Positions 1 through 10,530 of a stretch of 64,000 nucleotides of DNA are shown one piece after another. The notes under the pieces were generated by a model. That model was not told the DNA's origin. It was given only the letters and a program-made list of their open reading frames with translations, and did no database searches. The stretch's first letter is position 1. Every line of letters begins with the position of its first letter. The translations under genes were made by a program, and so were the position numbers. Source of the DNA: Cervus elaphus (lineage: Eukaryota > Chordata > Mammalia > Artiodactyla > Cervidae); assembly GCF_910594005.1 (NCBI RefSeq), contig NC_057815.1, positions 84,367,552 through 84,431,551 of the forward strand, written 5' to 3'.

Positions 1-801
1 CTCCAGTCACCACGACACCACTTTTCAGAACAAAGAAATTAAGTGCCTGCTACAGCAGGATCAAAGGAGGACGTGTCAGAAATGGCTGTGGAAGTCACAC
101 CTCAGTCCCTGCCCCTCCCGTCCTCGCTCCGCATGTGTCATTTAAAATGCAATTCCCTCTGAATGGGCACGGAGCAGTTCTATTCCCAGACATGACTGCT
201 TTTACTACTAGCAGCGGTTTAATGATTTTATGTCATCGCAATAATAGAAACATGACATTCAACTGTGACTACAGCTTGTGCGAGTCTATTTTTGGAAAAC
301 CGGTTTCGTAGAGGACATGAAAATGTGGAGTCTTGGTGCCTATTTATTTCCCAAAAGGCTGAGCCAGGAACTCTCACACCTCAGTCCCCTCCGTGGACCT
401 TTCGTGCCTTTCTGAAATGAGTGTGGTGACTTGAGGTCTCAAACAATGATGCTTCACATACAAAAAACCCACTTTAGAGAAGGAGACTTGAGCCTGAATC
501 TAATTTGCTCATTGGAGGGAACGTCCTTTATGGAGTATTTCGATGCCTGAGTCCTTATTCTTGAGAAGGACCAAGTTCACAAACAACAACAACAACAAAA
601 ATATATGCACTTGCTCAGTGGAAGAATTGCCTCAATCTTTCAGAGACAAATTTGAAGGTAAGAGTCATAAACACCCTCACCGTCCTTCACTCACAGGTCA
701 GCACATGCATTCAACTTCTAAGCTCAGACAGGTGACTCTCTCTTGCTTAAGGCCAACTCTTCCACCTGGGTTCTTAATTCCTACCCCTACTGTCTTCTTT
801 T
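1..801. other. unique sequence, no gene seen
   Basis: No repeat family was recognised by eye. The stretch is of mixed composition, including an AT-rich part near 200-300. The short open frames here have no recognisable product. Confidence 0.5.
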
Positions 802-802
802 G

Positions 803-1010
803 GGCTTCCCCAGTGGCACAGTTGTAAAGAATCTGCTTGCAGTGTTGGAGACACAGGAGACACGGATTCAGTCCCTGGGTGGGGAAGATCCCCTGGAGGA
901 GGGCATAAAAATCCAATCCAGCATTCGTGCCTGGAAAATCCCATGGACAGAGGATCCTGGCGTGGTACAGACCATAGGGTCGCCAGGAGTCAGACACGAC
1001 TGAGCATGCA
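803..1010 (+). mobile_element. Bov-tA type SINE (tRNA-Glu/Bov-A)
   Basis: Nearly full-length copy. The tRNA-derived 5' part (GGGCTTCCCCAGTGGCAC) is followed by a B-box-like region, the Bov-A body (CCCCTGGAGGAGGGCAT) and the 3' signature CAGACACGACTGAGC. Many point differences suggest moderate age. Confidence 0.9.
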
Positions 1011-1289
1011 CACTGTCTCTTCTAGGACCTTGCTGCATCAGGGTCTACTTTGCTCCAACATTTCCACTTTCCCCCTTGCTATTGGGTCTCTCCTTTCAGT
1101 CTGTTAAATGCCAAAATCCTTACCGTTATACACACAGACACACACAGAGGCACGACCCTCTGTCTTCTTCTCCTCACTGACCCATTTTCCTTCACAATTG
1201 AACTATTTAAATTAGATCACATTTGCAGCCTCCTGTTTTTAAAATTCCTGTTTTCTCTCTTGCTTCTATAAATAAGTAGGCCATTTTTC

Positions 1290-1540
1290 CTTGCCTTCTT
1301 GTTTCAAACAAGATACTGCAAACTTTTCTTATCTGTCCTTCCCCCCCTTCAACCCTTGTCTGTATTCTTCTGCTGTTATTAATCTCCCCAAACTGCTCAG
1401 GAAAACTTCATCAATGACCTCATGAGAGTTAAATTCAGTGGTCAGTCTCAGTAATTTGAACATTTTGCTTGCATGTGATACAAACAATACCTCCTTTCCC
1501 TTTTTAAAAATTCTCCTCTCTTTGGTTTCATGCTGCTACA
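1290..1540 (+). mobile_element. L2 LINE fragment
   Basis: The run through AAACTGCTC, TCATCAATGACCTCATGAGA and CAGTGGTCAGTCTCAGT resembles the L2 reverse transcriptase region in sense orientation. It is strongly diverged and has no usable frame. Confidence 0.55.
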
Positions 1541-1594
1541 TGAAATAAACTATTTTATGTCTACCAGTTACCATATATTTTCTCCAAATACTGT

Positions 1595-1775
1595 ATCATG
1601 CACTTCACAATGTTAAAACAATACTGAAAGTTAGGGAATATTGTAATCATGTATACGTTTAAATAGCAAGCAATTGAAACCTAAAGAAACTGAATAGTTT
1701 TACTCAAGTTACATAGTATATGTAAGGAATGGGATAAGAACACAGCTTTATCTTACACCAGTGTATGTTTTACAA
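1595..1775 (+). mobile_element. MIR SINE remnant
   Basis: The order AAAGAAACTGAATAG, ACTCAAGTTACATAG, GATAAGAACACAGC follows the MIR core (fraction of cells of consensus: aaactgag, aagttac, cacagc). Highly diverged, so the edges are approximate. Confidence 0.45.
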
Positions 1776-2559
1776 TTTGTCAATATAATATTTAAAACAT
1801 ATAGGAATATACCGATCATTACAACTAGCAGATCTCATCTATCCACAGATTTAGCACATGTTAACATTTTGCTTAACAATTTGTATTGATTTATTTTTCC
1901 AGATATATTAGAAAAAGCTAAAGTCCAACTTGCAATTCTCCTCAATTTTACTCCCTTTTCTTCCAAGAGGAAACCATTATATTCTAGGGGGGCTCTAACA
2001 TTTGTATCCATTTTTTTAATCCTACTATTAGATTGATACAAGCTTCCTTATTCCTCCCTCTTTTCCTTATCTGGATATAAAATATTCTTTCTTTTCCATT
2101 TGTGTTCACTCATACAAATATTGACCTCTAGTTAATGATTTATATGCTGATGTATTTCAAGGGAAGTACACTGATGTCTGCAACTTACTCCCAAATGCAT
2201 CCCCAAAATAGTGATGAATGGAGGGATGAAAATTTTAAACATATATACTTAAGAGTTTATAGATAATCAATATGTTAATCACTTTTCAAACTAAATAAGG
2301 CTTTAGAGTATCTTTACACTACAGTTCTTCTTCTAATGTACCACATCGAGCTGTCTTGTTTGTGCCTGTAAAATACCTTGTCAAAATGACCAAAAATTAA
2401 TAATATATCAGTCTTTGCTACAGTCCAAGTTTGGTTATATTTATATGTTTATCAAAATATTTCCTAGCCATCTCATCCTTATTTGGGGAGGAGAGGATTC
2501 AGTCTCTTCTTACTGATTTCCATGTTTGTTGTTTTTTTTTTTTTTTTGGTGAAAGTCTA
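1776..2559. other. AT-rich sequence, possible old L1 3' UTR
   Basis: AT-rich with a T-run at 2532-2547. About 2125-2220 (GATGTATTTCAAGG then CTGATGTCTGCAACTTACTCC) resembles the 3' end of ancient L1M elements on the plus strand, but the match is weak. Nothing else was recognised. Confidence 0.35.
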
Positions 2560-3270
2560 TGAATTGTTGATTGTCACAGTATTTTTAAGAACATTCTAAA
2601 AATTTAAATTTCTTCCCCTGAATCATACTTTGACTAAGTATAGAATTCTAGGTTGACAAGTATATGCCATCCCCTCTTCAAAGTTATCATTCTATCATGA
2701 CTGTGAGACGTCTTCAGTAATTCTAATTTTCATTCCTTTGATTGTAATAGATATTTCATCTTTGTCTGCTTTTAAAACTTTTTTTATGACTGTGTGAGTT
2801 TTAAAGTTTCAGGGCAATATATCTGCGTGTAGAATTGTTTTTGATCATCCTGTCAAGAATGTAGTATACTCAGTAATTCTAAAGGCTGATATCTCTTTTC
2901 AATCCAGGGAAATTCTGAGCCATTGTATCTTTTACTTTTCTTTATTCTCCTCTTCTAAAAATTCTGTTGTATGTTTTCTGTAGTATCTTATCTTCCTCAT
3001 ATCTTTACACCCATGGTGAGTGTCTAATTATTTAAACAGATCTATTTTCATGTTACTAATATTTACAATTATCCAAATCTTTACCAAATTATTTACTTAC
3101 AACCTCCAAATCATACAACTCATGTGCTTCATAGCAAGATAGGGATCCTTCTTCAAGTTTGATGCCTGTGGTTCTTTTTCTTTTTTGTATCTACTTAAAC
3201 TTCTACACGTTTACTTCAATGTCTCCTCTGACTAGTTCTATTATTTCTTGTTCTAGGGTGTGAATTCTAT
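2560..3270 (-). mobile_element. ancient L1M/HAL1-type LINE fragment
   Basis: Read on the minus strand, this has the A-rich sense character of an old L1 5' region. Plus-strand landmarks are GAATTCTAGGTTGACAAG, then TTTTCATTCCTTTGATTG, CTGCTTTTAAAAC and GAAATTCTGAGCCATTGTATC, in the expected order. No open frame survives. Confidence 0.55.
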
Positions 3271-3344
3271 TTGTTGAATTTTCTGATCCTCTTTAATTAT
3301 GACTCCCTACATGTGACTTGAAATGTCTTAAGGAATCTTCATGG

Positions 3345-3745
3345 AGGTTTTATAGATTGAATTGTCTCCTCAAAAATTCCCAGTGTTGTTGAAGCCCTAA
3401 TACCCAGTGTGACTGTATTTGGACAAAAGGTCTTTAAAGAGGTAATCAAGGTCAGACAATGCCATAAGGTTGGGATCCTGATTCCATGGAACCTGTGTTC
3501 TCATCAGAAGAAGAGGAGTTAACTGGAAAATGCACAGAGGAAGCCCTGAGTGAGGAGGACACAGTGGAAACGAAAGCACCAGCACGCCAAGAAGAGCAGC
3601 CTCACCAGAAACCAGCGCTGCTAACACCTTGATCTTGGACTTCCAGCCCCAAGAACTGTGACACAAAATATATACATGCTGTTTAAACCACACAGACTTT
3701 GGTCTCCTTCAGGAGCCCCAGTTAGCAGCAGACATCCGTGGAGGG
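3345..3745 (+). mobile_element. MaLR LTR (MLT1A/MST type), solo
   Basis: Landmarks run in LTR order: TATAGATTGAATTGTCTCCTC, TGTTGAAGCCCTAATACCC, GACTGTATTTGGA, GAAACCAGCGCTGCTAACAC, GATCTTGGACTTCCAGCCCC, CTGTTTAAACCACACAGACT. This is the non-autonomous ERVL-MaLR pattern and no internal region is attached. A second copy of the family lies on the minus strand at 58385-58842. Confidence 0.8.
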
Positions 3746-3749
3746 CCAG

Positions 3750-4168
3750 CTCACATTCATCTCTTCATTGTTGTCATGGTTTCGGAGTTTATATTAGAAC
3801 GTTGGTAAGTTCTCAACTTGCCATCCTCCCATCACATAAGGAATACAAATTTGGAACTCACAAATTTGCTTCAAGTGTTTCACATTGCCTGTTTCTAAAA
3901 AATGACTTGTTTTCACTCATGGCTAGTGGTTAGAATTTTGTTTTTGAGGACATCGTAGGATACCTTCCTGTCTCAAAGGTCCTGTGGATAATACACATTC
4001 AGTTTCTTTGTGTAAGGAGCTCATGGTCTGGGATCCACTCTGAGGGTACTAAAACATCAGACCAGGAATTTAAGGTCTGTTTTCAAGTTCTGATAACTGG
4101 AAATTGGGGACATCTGATTACTAATCTTATCTTGAAAATTTATTTTCATTTTGCAATCTGATGAGTCC
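3750..4168. other. unique sequence
   Basis: Mixed AT-rich sequence with no repeat or coding signal recognised. It ends at a T-run that is the poly(A) tail of the following minus-strand L1. Confidence 0.5.
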
Positions 4169-4175
4169 CTTTCTT

Positions 4176-4733
4176 TTTTTTTTTTTTTTTAATTTACTAG
4201 GGTATAGCTGCTTCACAATATTGTGTTAGTTTCTGCTATCCAGTGAAGTGAATCAGCGATACAGATACATGTACTCCCTTCTTCCTAAGCCTCTCTCCCA
4301 GCCACCCCCCATTCCACCCCTCCAGGTCACCACAGAGCACCGAGATAAGCCCCCTGTGCTACAAAGAAGGTTCCCACTAGCTAGCTATTTTTATAAATGG
4401 GAGTATGTGTATGTCAATTCCAAACTCTCAATTCCAATCTCTCAACTCATCCCACCCCTTCTGCACCACCATGTCCACGTGGCCATTCTCTGCATCTGCA
4501 TCTCTATTTCTGCCCTGCACATAGGTTCATCTGCACTGTTTTTCTAGATTCCACATACAAAATAAAATGGGCAGAAGACCTAAACAGACGCTTCTCCAGA
4601 TAATACATACAGATGGGCAAGAGGCACATGAAAAGATGCTCAGCAACACTAACTGTTAGAGAAATGTAGATCAAACTCCAATGAGGTATCTGTCACCTCA
4701 CACGGTTCAGAATAGCCATCAACAACAAAAAAA
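4176..4733 (-). mobile_element. 5'-inverted L1 insertion
   Basis: Two L1 pieces lie head to head. From a T-run (4176-4191) to about 4555 the sequence is the minus-strand L1 3' end, including the GCTTCACAATATTGTGTTAG region. From about 4558 to 4733 it is ORF2 C-terminal sequence on the plus strand (AAATGGGCAGAAGACCTAAA, GGCACATGAAAAGATGCTC). This arrangement is what twin priming leaves. A short CTTTCTT occurs at both flanks (4169-4175, 4734-4740), too short to be firm. Confidence 0.75.
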
Positions 4734-4740
4734 CTTTCTT

Positions 4741-5269
4741 GATTTTTACCATTTCAAAAATACTTGTTTCATGATTTGTTTGGAGTGGAAATAAAGTTCT
4801 TCTGTATCAGCTTAATTTCAGAGAATGACCTGATGTCTCTTATGTTCTTTGTACGTCACCACACCACCTTGCTTGCCCCATCATCTCTCTGACTACCTAT
4901 TATAACATGCAAAATTGAACTTCTCTTTCTCTGCTTGACAGTGAGATATTTCAGAGGATCAATCTCCTCTTCTGATGTTCTTGTTGAACAAACTAGTCTA
5001 CTTCCAATGTTACAAGTAACTGACTTCTGCAAATTCCTATTTGACCTCTCAACTCCCACATGCCATCAAAAGGCAAATTCTAACCCCTCAGCCTTCCTAG
5101 CATTGCCATTTCACAACAACTACCATCACATTCCACTTCTTGTGGGATACAGCAGCCTCTCAGGATCTAAACTTGCACTGTTTAATGATTAGCTACAGTC
5201 ATGCCCCCTACCATGTTTGTTCTTTTCACTTTCTTTTCATTCTTTTTTTCTTTTAATAACTAATGCACA
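4741..5269. other. unique sequence
   Basis: No repeat family or exon was recognised. It is moderately pyrimidine-rich. The open frames at 4935-5192 and opposite resemble chance frames. Confidence 0.45.
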
Positions 5270-5687
5270 CTCTTTAGATTTCTTCAGTGGATTTCCTTAC
5301 CCTATGGAATAAAGTTCAAGCTCTTCAGTTCACAAAACCAAATCTTCATAATTGAGCCTTCGACTGCTGATCCAGAATTATTTTGCTCAGGGATTCACAC
5401 CACCACTAAGAATTCCTGTTCAGTTAAGCCATTTGTAGTGTCTTTCCATGACTTGGCTTAAGCAATTTCCTCACCCTGAAATGATTTCTCCTTGGCCCCT
5501 CTCACCTGCTTCAATTCAACATCACTCTCTCAAAACTGTCAGTCTCTTTTACAACTAAAGTTGACCACATCCTCCTCTGTATCCCTGCCACAAGTACATA
5601 TCCTTGGTACTTATTACAATCTTAAATCCACTGATATAATAATAGGCTTGTCTTCTACTCTGAAACTGAGATTATACAAGACATGGT
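5270..5687 (+). mobile_element. L2 LINE 3' fragment
   Basis: GGAATAAAGTTCAAGCTCTTCAG and the following run through CTTGGCTTAAGCAATTTCC to TCTTCTACTCTGAAACTGAG follow the order of an L2 3' region. Strongly diverged; boundaries are approximate. Confidence 0.5.
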
Positions 5688-5911
5688 TTCTCAATCTCAG
5701 TGGGATAAGCAATAGACCAGATAATTGTATGTTGTGTGGGTTGTTCTGTGAATTGTAGGATATTAAGCAGAATTCTTGACTTCTAACTACTAGATATTAG
5801 TAGTTGCCACCCTTCACCAGAAATGACAACCAAAAACATCTCCAGACATTGTCAAATGTCTGAGGGATGAGGGGCGGGAGCATAATCATCCCTGGCTGAG
5901 AACCAATGGCT
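5688..5911 (-). mobile_element. MER20 (hAT-Charlie) DNA transposon
   Basis: The plus strand reads as the reverse of the element: TTTCTCAATCTCAGTG, GTTCTGTGAATTGTAGGAT, CTAGATATTAGTAG, ATGACAACCAAAAACATCTC, CAGACATTGTCAAATGTC and CTGAGAACCA. Length is close to the usual ~220 bp, so it is nearly complete. Known of the family: some MER20 copies were reported as progesterone-responsive enhancers in endometrium. No claim is made for this copy. Confidence 0.8.
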
Positions 5912-6470
5912 TAAGATAGAAACCACATTTCCAAAGTTCTGGGTTCAAGGTCATCACATGTATTCCAGAAGTACAAGTTGACAGAAAGAGTGCATAATGA
6001 ATAAAAATATTTTAGTAATCAACAGACACACACACATATATATATACACATGTACATGTGTATATATAGACAGATATATCTGTTAGTATAAGTTATACAT
6101 TAGCTGAAATACATAAAATATTTGACTTGCAAATTATGTTTTTGAGTAATTCAGGGAGCTTAGGTTTAAATAATATTAGCAGGGCATAAAATGGACTATA
6201 CACAAGCATTTCATAGTTAAGGACCAAATACCAACTAAGATACACAGTTAAGTAAGAACAATTAGCAATTTTGTGAATTGGCTGCCAGTTCAAATTTATT
6301 TTGCCAAGGCTAATGTTTACTTAAGTTGAAATGTCTGACAATTATAAGAGCTTTCATTGCATGAGCTTATGTTTGAATTTCAGCAACTCTACATTTAAAT
6401 TGAGGCAATATAATCTCCTGGGCAATTGTCAAAACAAGTGACTACATTGACAAGGAATCTTGGAAATTAA
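5912..6470. other. unique AT-rich sequence with CA/TA run
   Basis: Holds a short CA/TA low-complexity run at about 6024-6072. The rest is unrecognised AT-rich sequence. Confidence 0.5.
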
Positions 6471-6472
6471 AG

Positions 6473-6473
<1 letters not shown>

Positions 6474-6508
<35 letters not shown>
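6474..6508. repeat. (TG)n microsatellite with CA/TA flank
   Basis: About 17 uninterrupted TG units, followed by an impure ACAC/ATAT stretch to about 6600. The cysteine-valine open frames across it are artefacts of the repeat. Confidence 0.95.
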
Positions 6509-6511
<3 letters not shown>

Positions 6512-6603
6512 CACACATTATATATGCATATATATTCACATATGTACTATATGTATATACACACACATATAATATATACATACATAAATACATACATATA
6601 CTT

Positions 6604-6817
6604 GGGCTTCCCAGGTGGCTCAGTGGTAAAGAATCAGCCTGAAAACACAGGAAACTCAGGAGTTGCAGGTTTGATCCCTCTGTTGGGAAGACTCCCTAGA
6701 GGAGGAAATGGCAACCCACTCCAGTATTCTTGCCTGGAAAATCCCAAGGGCAGAGAAGCCAGGCAGGTTACAGTCGATGGGGTTGCAAAGTGTCATGCAT
6801 GACTTAGCGAATGAACA
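6604..6817 (+). mobile_element. Bov-tA type SINE
   Basis: Full-length: GGGCTTCCCAGGTGGCTCAG, the B-box region GGTTTGATCCCTC, ACTCCAGTATTCTTGCCTGG, and GTCATGCATGACTTAGCG at the 3' end. It lies between two dinucleotide repeats, the downstream one probably grown from its tail. Confidence 0.92.
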
Positions 6818-6828
6818 CATGCACGCCA

Positions 6829-6852
6829 ATACACACACACACACACACACAC
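6829..6852. repeat. (AC)n microsatellite at a SINE tail
   Basis: About 12 AC units directly after the SINE 3' end, consistent with expansion of the retroposon tail. Confidence 0.9.
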
Positions 6853-7663
6853 GTACACATTATGTTCCTCAACTGTTCTTCCTTTAGACATTTATTTAAC
6901 AAATATTTAGAGAATACTTGGAATATACAAAATAATTAAAGAAAATAAAAAGATCCTTTTACTTCTACTGTGTGCTCAGTCACTCCTAGAGGAGGAGCTA
7001 ATTCAAGCATGAAAACAATCTAAAGAAGTGGAACCAAAGCTTAAGAATGTTCAAGTGAAATAGCCATTCTTTTGATTTAGTAAAATCAAGGAAGAAATTA
7101 TAGGCAACATGGCATTGAATTCTGGCCTTGAGGGGCAATTATTAATATCAAAAGTATTTATAATAATAACAAAAAAGAAAAGTATTAACATTAAATGTCA
7201 GTTGAGTCATTACCTTCATTTGAAAATTTTAGTTCTGAAAACTGCAATAATATGCAAAACCATGTGTTCTATACTTAAATAATAACATCAGGAAACATAA
7301 TTTTGCATTCATTTTGAGTTACAGAAGACTCAGGTATAAAATATATTACATAAGGATCAAAGTCTGGAAGAAAACACATGGCAATTTAATAATTAGTTCT
7401 GGATTTCAGGATTGACAAGGGCAATATTACTTCTGTTTTTAGATACCTCAATATTTTAAATTTATCTCCCACATTTCTTCCATAGCTCTTTTATTCTTAT
7501 AAAATATACATTAATATATTTATGCACAAATAAAATGCTATACAAAGTTTTGTTCTCTGATTCTATTCAGATTTTAGAATATATAAAGGCTTTCCTTTAT
7601 TTACCATATATTCATATTATATTGACAGAAGTTTCAGATACCACAAGGGGGAAAACATTTTGC
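6853..7663. other. AT-rich sequence, possible L1M remnant
   Basis: Mostly unrecognised. About 7350-7540 (ATCAAAGTCTGGAAGAAAAC and the T-rich continuation) weakly resembles an L1M 3' UTR on the plus strand. Confidence 0.35.
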
Positions 7664-8243
7664 AAAATTTTATTTCCAAATTCCATATATATGTGTTAGT
7701 ATGCTGTAATGTTCTTTATCTTTCTGGCTTACTTCACTCTGTATAATGGGCTCCAGTTTCATCCATCTCATTAGGACTGATTCAAATGAATTCTTTTTGA
7801 CAGCTGAGTAATATTCCATGGTGTATATGTACCACAGCTTCCTTATCCATTCATCTGCTGATGGGCATCTAGGTTGCTTCCATGTCCTGGCTATTATAAA
7901 CAGTGCTGCAATGAACATTGGGGTGCACGTGTCTCTTTCAGATCTGGTTTCCTCAGTGTGTATGCCCAAAAGTGGGATTGCTGGGTCATATGGCAGGTAT
8001 ACTATCTATGGTGAAACAGATCACCAGCCCAGGTGGGATGCATGAGACAAGTGCTCAGGCCTGGTGCACTGGGAAGACCCAGAGGAGTCGGGTGAAGAGG
8101 GAGGTGGGAGGGGGGATCGGGATGGGGAATAAGTGTAAATCTATGGCTGATTCATATCAATGTATGACAAAACCCACTGAAATGTTGTGAAGTAATTAGC
8201 CTCCAACTAATAAAAAAATTAAAAAAAAAAAATTTTATTTCCA
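7664..8243 (+). mobile_element. young 5'-inverted L1 with perfect 15-bp TSD
   Basis: The duplication AAAATTTTATTTCCA is perfect at 7664-7678 and 8229-8243. Between them, 7679-7998 is the end of ORF2 on the minus strand, and about 7999-8228 is the L1 3' UTR with poly(A) on the plus strand. The inverted part matches 25658-25968 of the larger L1 with roughly ten differences in 310 bases by eye. About 120 bases between the two parts (25969-26090 of that copy) are missing. Confidence 0.92.
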
Positions 8244-8531
8244 TACATGGTTAAATGGTTGTAGATTGTCATTTAGTAAATTGTGTAAATACAAGAAATC
8301 ATAAATTTGAAATTTCTATGTTGAAAGTGTCATAGTATTCCCTCTAGCCCTTGATATTTACTTCTTTAAAAGCACTCAATCATCTACTTGCCAACCAAGA
8401 TATCTGGAAAAATCAATTGCAAATTGTATCAGAAGATTCAAAGAACAGTAGGGATGTAGATCAAATATACAAAGCTTAAATCCCTCCTCTTCCATGAAGG
8501 CTTTGGTATAACTGGTGTCTATACTGATGTT

Positions 8532-8737
8532 AGGGCTTCCCTGGTGCCTCAGATGGTAAAGAATCTGCCTGCAATGCAGGAGACCCACGTTCGATCCCTG
8601 GGTTGGGAAGATTCCCTGGAGAAGGAAATGGCAACCCACTCCAGTATTCTTGCCTGGAGAATTTCAAGGACAGAAGGTCCTGGTGGGCTAAAATTCATGG
8701 GATTGCAGTCAGACACGACAGAGTGAGTAACACAAAA
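8532..8737 (+). mobile_element. Bov-tA SINE, first of tandem pair
   Basis: Full-length copy: GGCTTCCCTGGTGCCTCAG, B box GTTCGATCCCTGG, CACTCCAGTATTCTTGCC. It is flanked by ATACTGATGTTA (8521-8532) and ATACTGATATTA (8738-8749). Confidence 0.95.
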
Positions 8738-8749
8738 ATACTGATATTA

Positions 8750-8969
8750 GGCTTCCCAGGTGGCACTAGCCGTAAAGAACCAGCTTCTCAATGCAGGACA
8801 TATATCAGACATGGGTTCAAGGCCTGGGTTGGGAAGATTCCTTGGAGGAAGAAACAACAACCCACTCCAGAGCTTTTGCCTGGAGAATTCCATGAATAGA
8901 GGACCCTAGAGGGCGACAGTCCCTGGGGTTGCAAAGAGTTAGACATGACTGAAGTGACTTAGCACATAG
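8750..8969 (+). mobile_element. Bov-tA SINE, second of tandem pair
   Basis: A distinct, more diverged copy (GGCTTCCCAGGTGGCACTAG, GGGTTCAAGGCCTGGG, AAAGAGTTAGACATGACTG). Its left target copy is 8738-8749 and its right copy is ATACTGATATC at 8970-8980, so the pair shares one site. Confidence 0.93.
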
Positions 8970-9149
8970 ATACTGATATCACACTTATTGGGATGATTCA
9001 TGTCATTACTATCTTATATGGTATTATATGTGGAAATATTTGCCTTACAGGAGAATTTCTTAAATATCTAGATGAAATACTTTACTTTTTTGATTGAACA
9101 CCCTTGGGAGCTGAAGGCATGTTTTGGTACTACCTAACAATAAGAATTA

Positions 9150-9215
9150 CCAAATGTATAAATACTGAGTGCCTGGTAAACAGTAGACATCTAATAAATA
9201 TTTTAAAGAATGTAA
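9150..9215 (+). mobile_element. L2 LINE 3' tip
   Basis: GAGTGCCTGGTAAACAGTAG followed by CATCTAATAAATATTTTA is the usual L2 3' end, diverged. Confidence 0.5.
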
Positions 9216-9613
9216 TCAGAGAGAAAAGAATGGCTTACCAAAGTGACAAAAGTTAATAAAAGGCAGCAAAATATATTTGGTGGTCTCCGTGTAATCTGGA
9301 ATTACAAATACACCAGCATGTCACAGACCTGAATTTATTCCTTTCCCCAGGATTCAGACCTTCTCAAAAAATCTCCCAAGAGGCTTTTAATGTTGAAAAA
9401 GAATGGTTGATAAGTTGAACTCCATCTTTCCAAACACATACCACACCTAACAAGCCCCAGTCTTGAGACCTACATAATTGCTCTTCTTGTTGCATGAGTT
9501 GTAACCCCCTGATTATCACATTATTTGCCTTTATACATCCTTAAGTCTCTGCTCAAGGGTCACTATCTCAGAAAGTTATATTCTGGCTACTCTATTAAAA
9601 ACAAAACCGCACA

Positions 9614-9872
9614 TGGCTTCCCTGGGGGTGCAATAGTTAAGCATTCACCTTGCAATGCAGGGGACATGGGTTCAATCCCTTGTGCAGGAAAATCCCACAT
9701 GCTGCAGGGCAACTAAGCCATGTGCCACAAGAGAAGCCAGCGCAGTGAGATGCCCGGGCACCACAGCTAGAGAGTAGGCCCTGCTCTTTGCAACTAGAGA
9801 GACACCACACACAGCAAGAAGACCCAGCACGGCCAAAACAATAAAAATAAATAACAAAAACAAATTAAAAAA
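9614..9872 (+). mobile_element. CHR-type tRNA SINE
   Basis: TGGCTTCCCTGGGGGTGCAATAG head, GGGTTCAATCCCTTG B-box region, then CCACATGCTGCAGGGCAACTAAGCC, ending in GACCCAGCACGGCCAAAACA and an A-rich tail. This is the CHR-1/CHR-2 pattern of cetartiodactyls, without the Bov-A body. Confidence 0.88.
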
Positions 9873-9988
9873 CACTCTCATTAATCTTTATCCACTTACT
9901 TTTCTTCTTTTTTATTAGGAAATGGATGTCTAACAATATCTGGTTCTTTATTTGTGATTTAGTTCTTTTCCTAAATTTATGCTACAGA

Positions 9989-10399
9989 TAAATTGGACCA
10001 TAAAGAAAGCTGAGTGCCAAGGAATTGAGGCTTTTGAGCTATGGTGGTAGAAAAGGCTCTTGAGAGTCCCTTGGACTGCAAGGAGATCCAACCAGTCCAT
10101 CCTAAAGGAAATCAGTCCTGAATATTCATTGGAAGGACTGATGCTGAAGCTGAAGCTCCAATACTCTGCACACCTGATGCAAAGAACTGACTCATTGGAA
10201 AGACCCTGATGCTGGAAAGATTGAAGGCAGGAGGAGAAGGGGACGACAGGATGAGATGGTTGGATGGCATCACTGACTCGATGGACAGGAGTTTGAGCAA
10301 ACTCCAGGAGATAGTGAAGGACAGGGAAGCCCGACATGCTGCAATCCATGGGGTTTCGAAGAGTTGGACACGACTGAGAGACTGAACTGACTGACTGAC
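9989..10399 (+). mobile_element. BovB LINE, 5'-truncated, with TSD
   Basis: The C-terminal end and 3' tail of BovB: ATAAAGAAAGCTGAGTGCC, ACTGCAAGGAGATCCAACCA, GGAAGGACTGATGCTGAAGC, AGTTGGACACGACTGAGAG, then an ACTGAACTGACTGACTG tail. Target copies ATGCTACAGA (9979-9988) and ATGCTATAGA (10400-10409) differ at one base. Confidence 0.93.
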
Positions 10400-10530
10400 A
10401 TGCTATAGAAGCCCAGGGCCCTGTCTTTTATACACTGTACATCTCACCCTCTTAGTATACCACCCAATATGCAGTGGGCCCTCAATAGATACATATTCAG
10501 TGATGAGGGAATGAATCAATGCATAAATTA

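Larger units (their letters stand above)
9430..10530 (+). mobile_element. L2 LINE 3' end split by two insertions
   Basis: L2-like segments lie at about 9430-9610 (AAGTCTCTGCTCAAGGGTCAC), 9880-9978 and 10410-10530 (GTGGGCCCTCAATAGATACA, then a GAATGAATCAATG tail). The gaps are filled by a CHR SINE and a BovB end. The L2 is the oldest layer. Confidence 0.6.

Noticed and set aside
1015..1290. Pyrimidine-rich stretch resembling 3' splice sites
   Set aside because: No paired exon or conserved frame follows, and the next part is an L2 fragment.
6473..6802. Cysteine-valine-rich open frames
   Set aside because: Translation of the (TG)n microsatellite and a SINE.
8532..8969. tRNA genes suggested by A/B-box-like motifs in SINE heads
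   Set aside because: The heads are tRNA-derived but lack a full cloverleaf and belong to SINEs.
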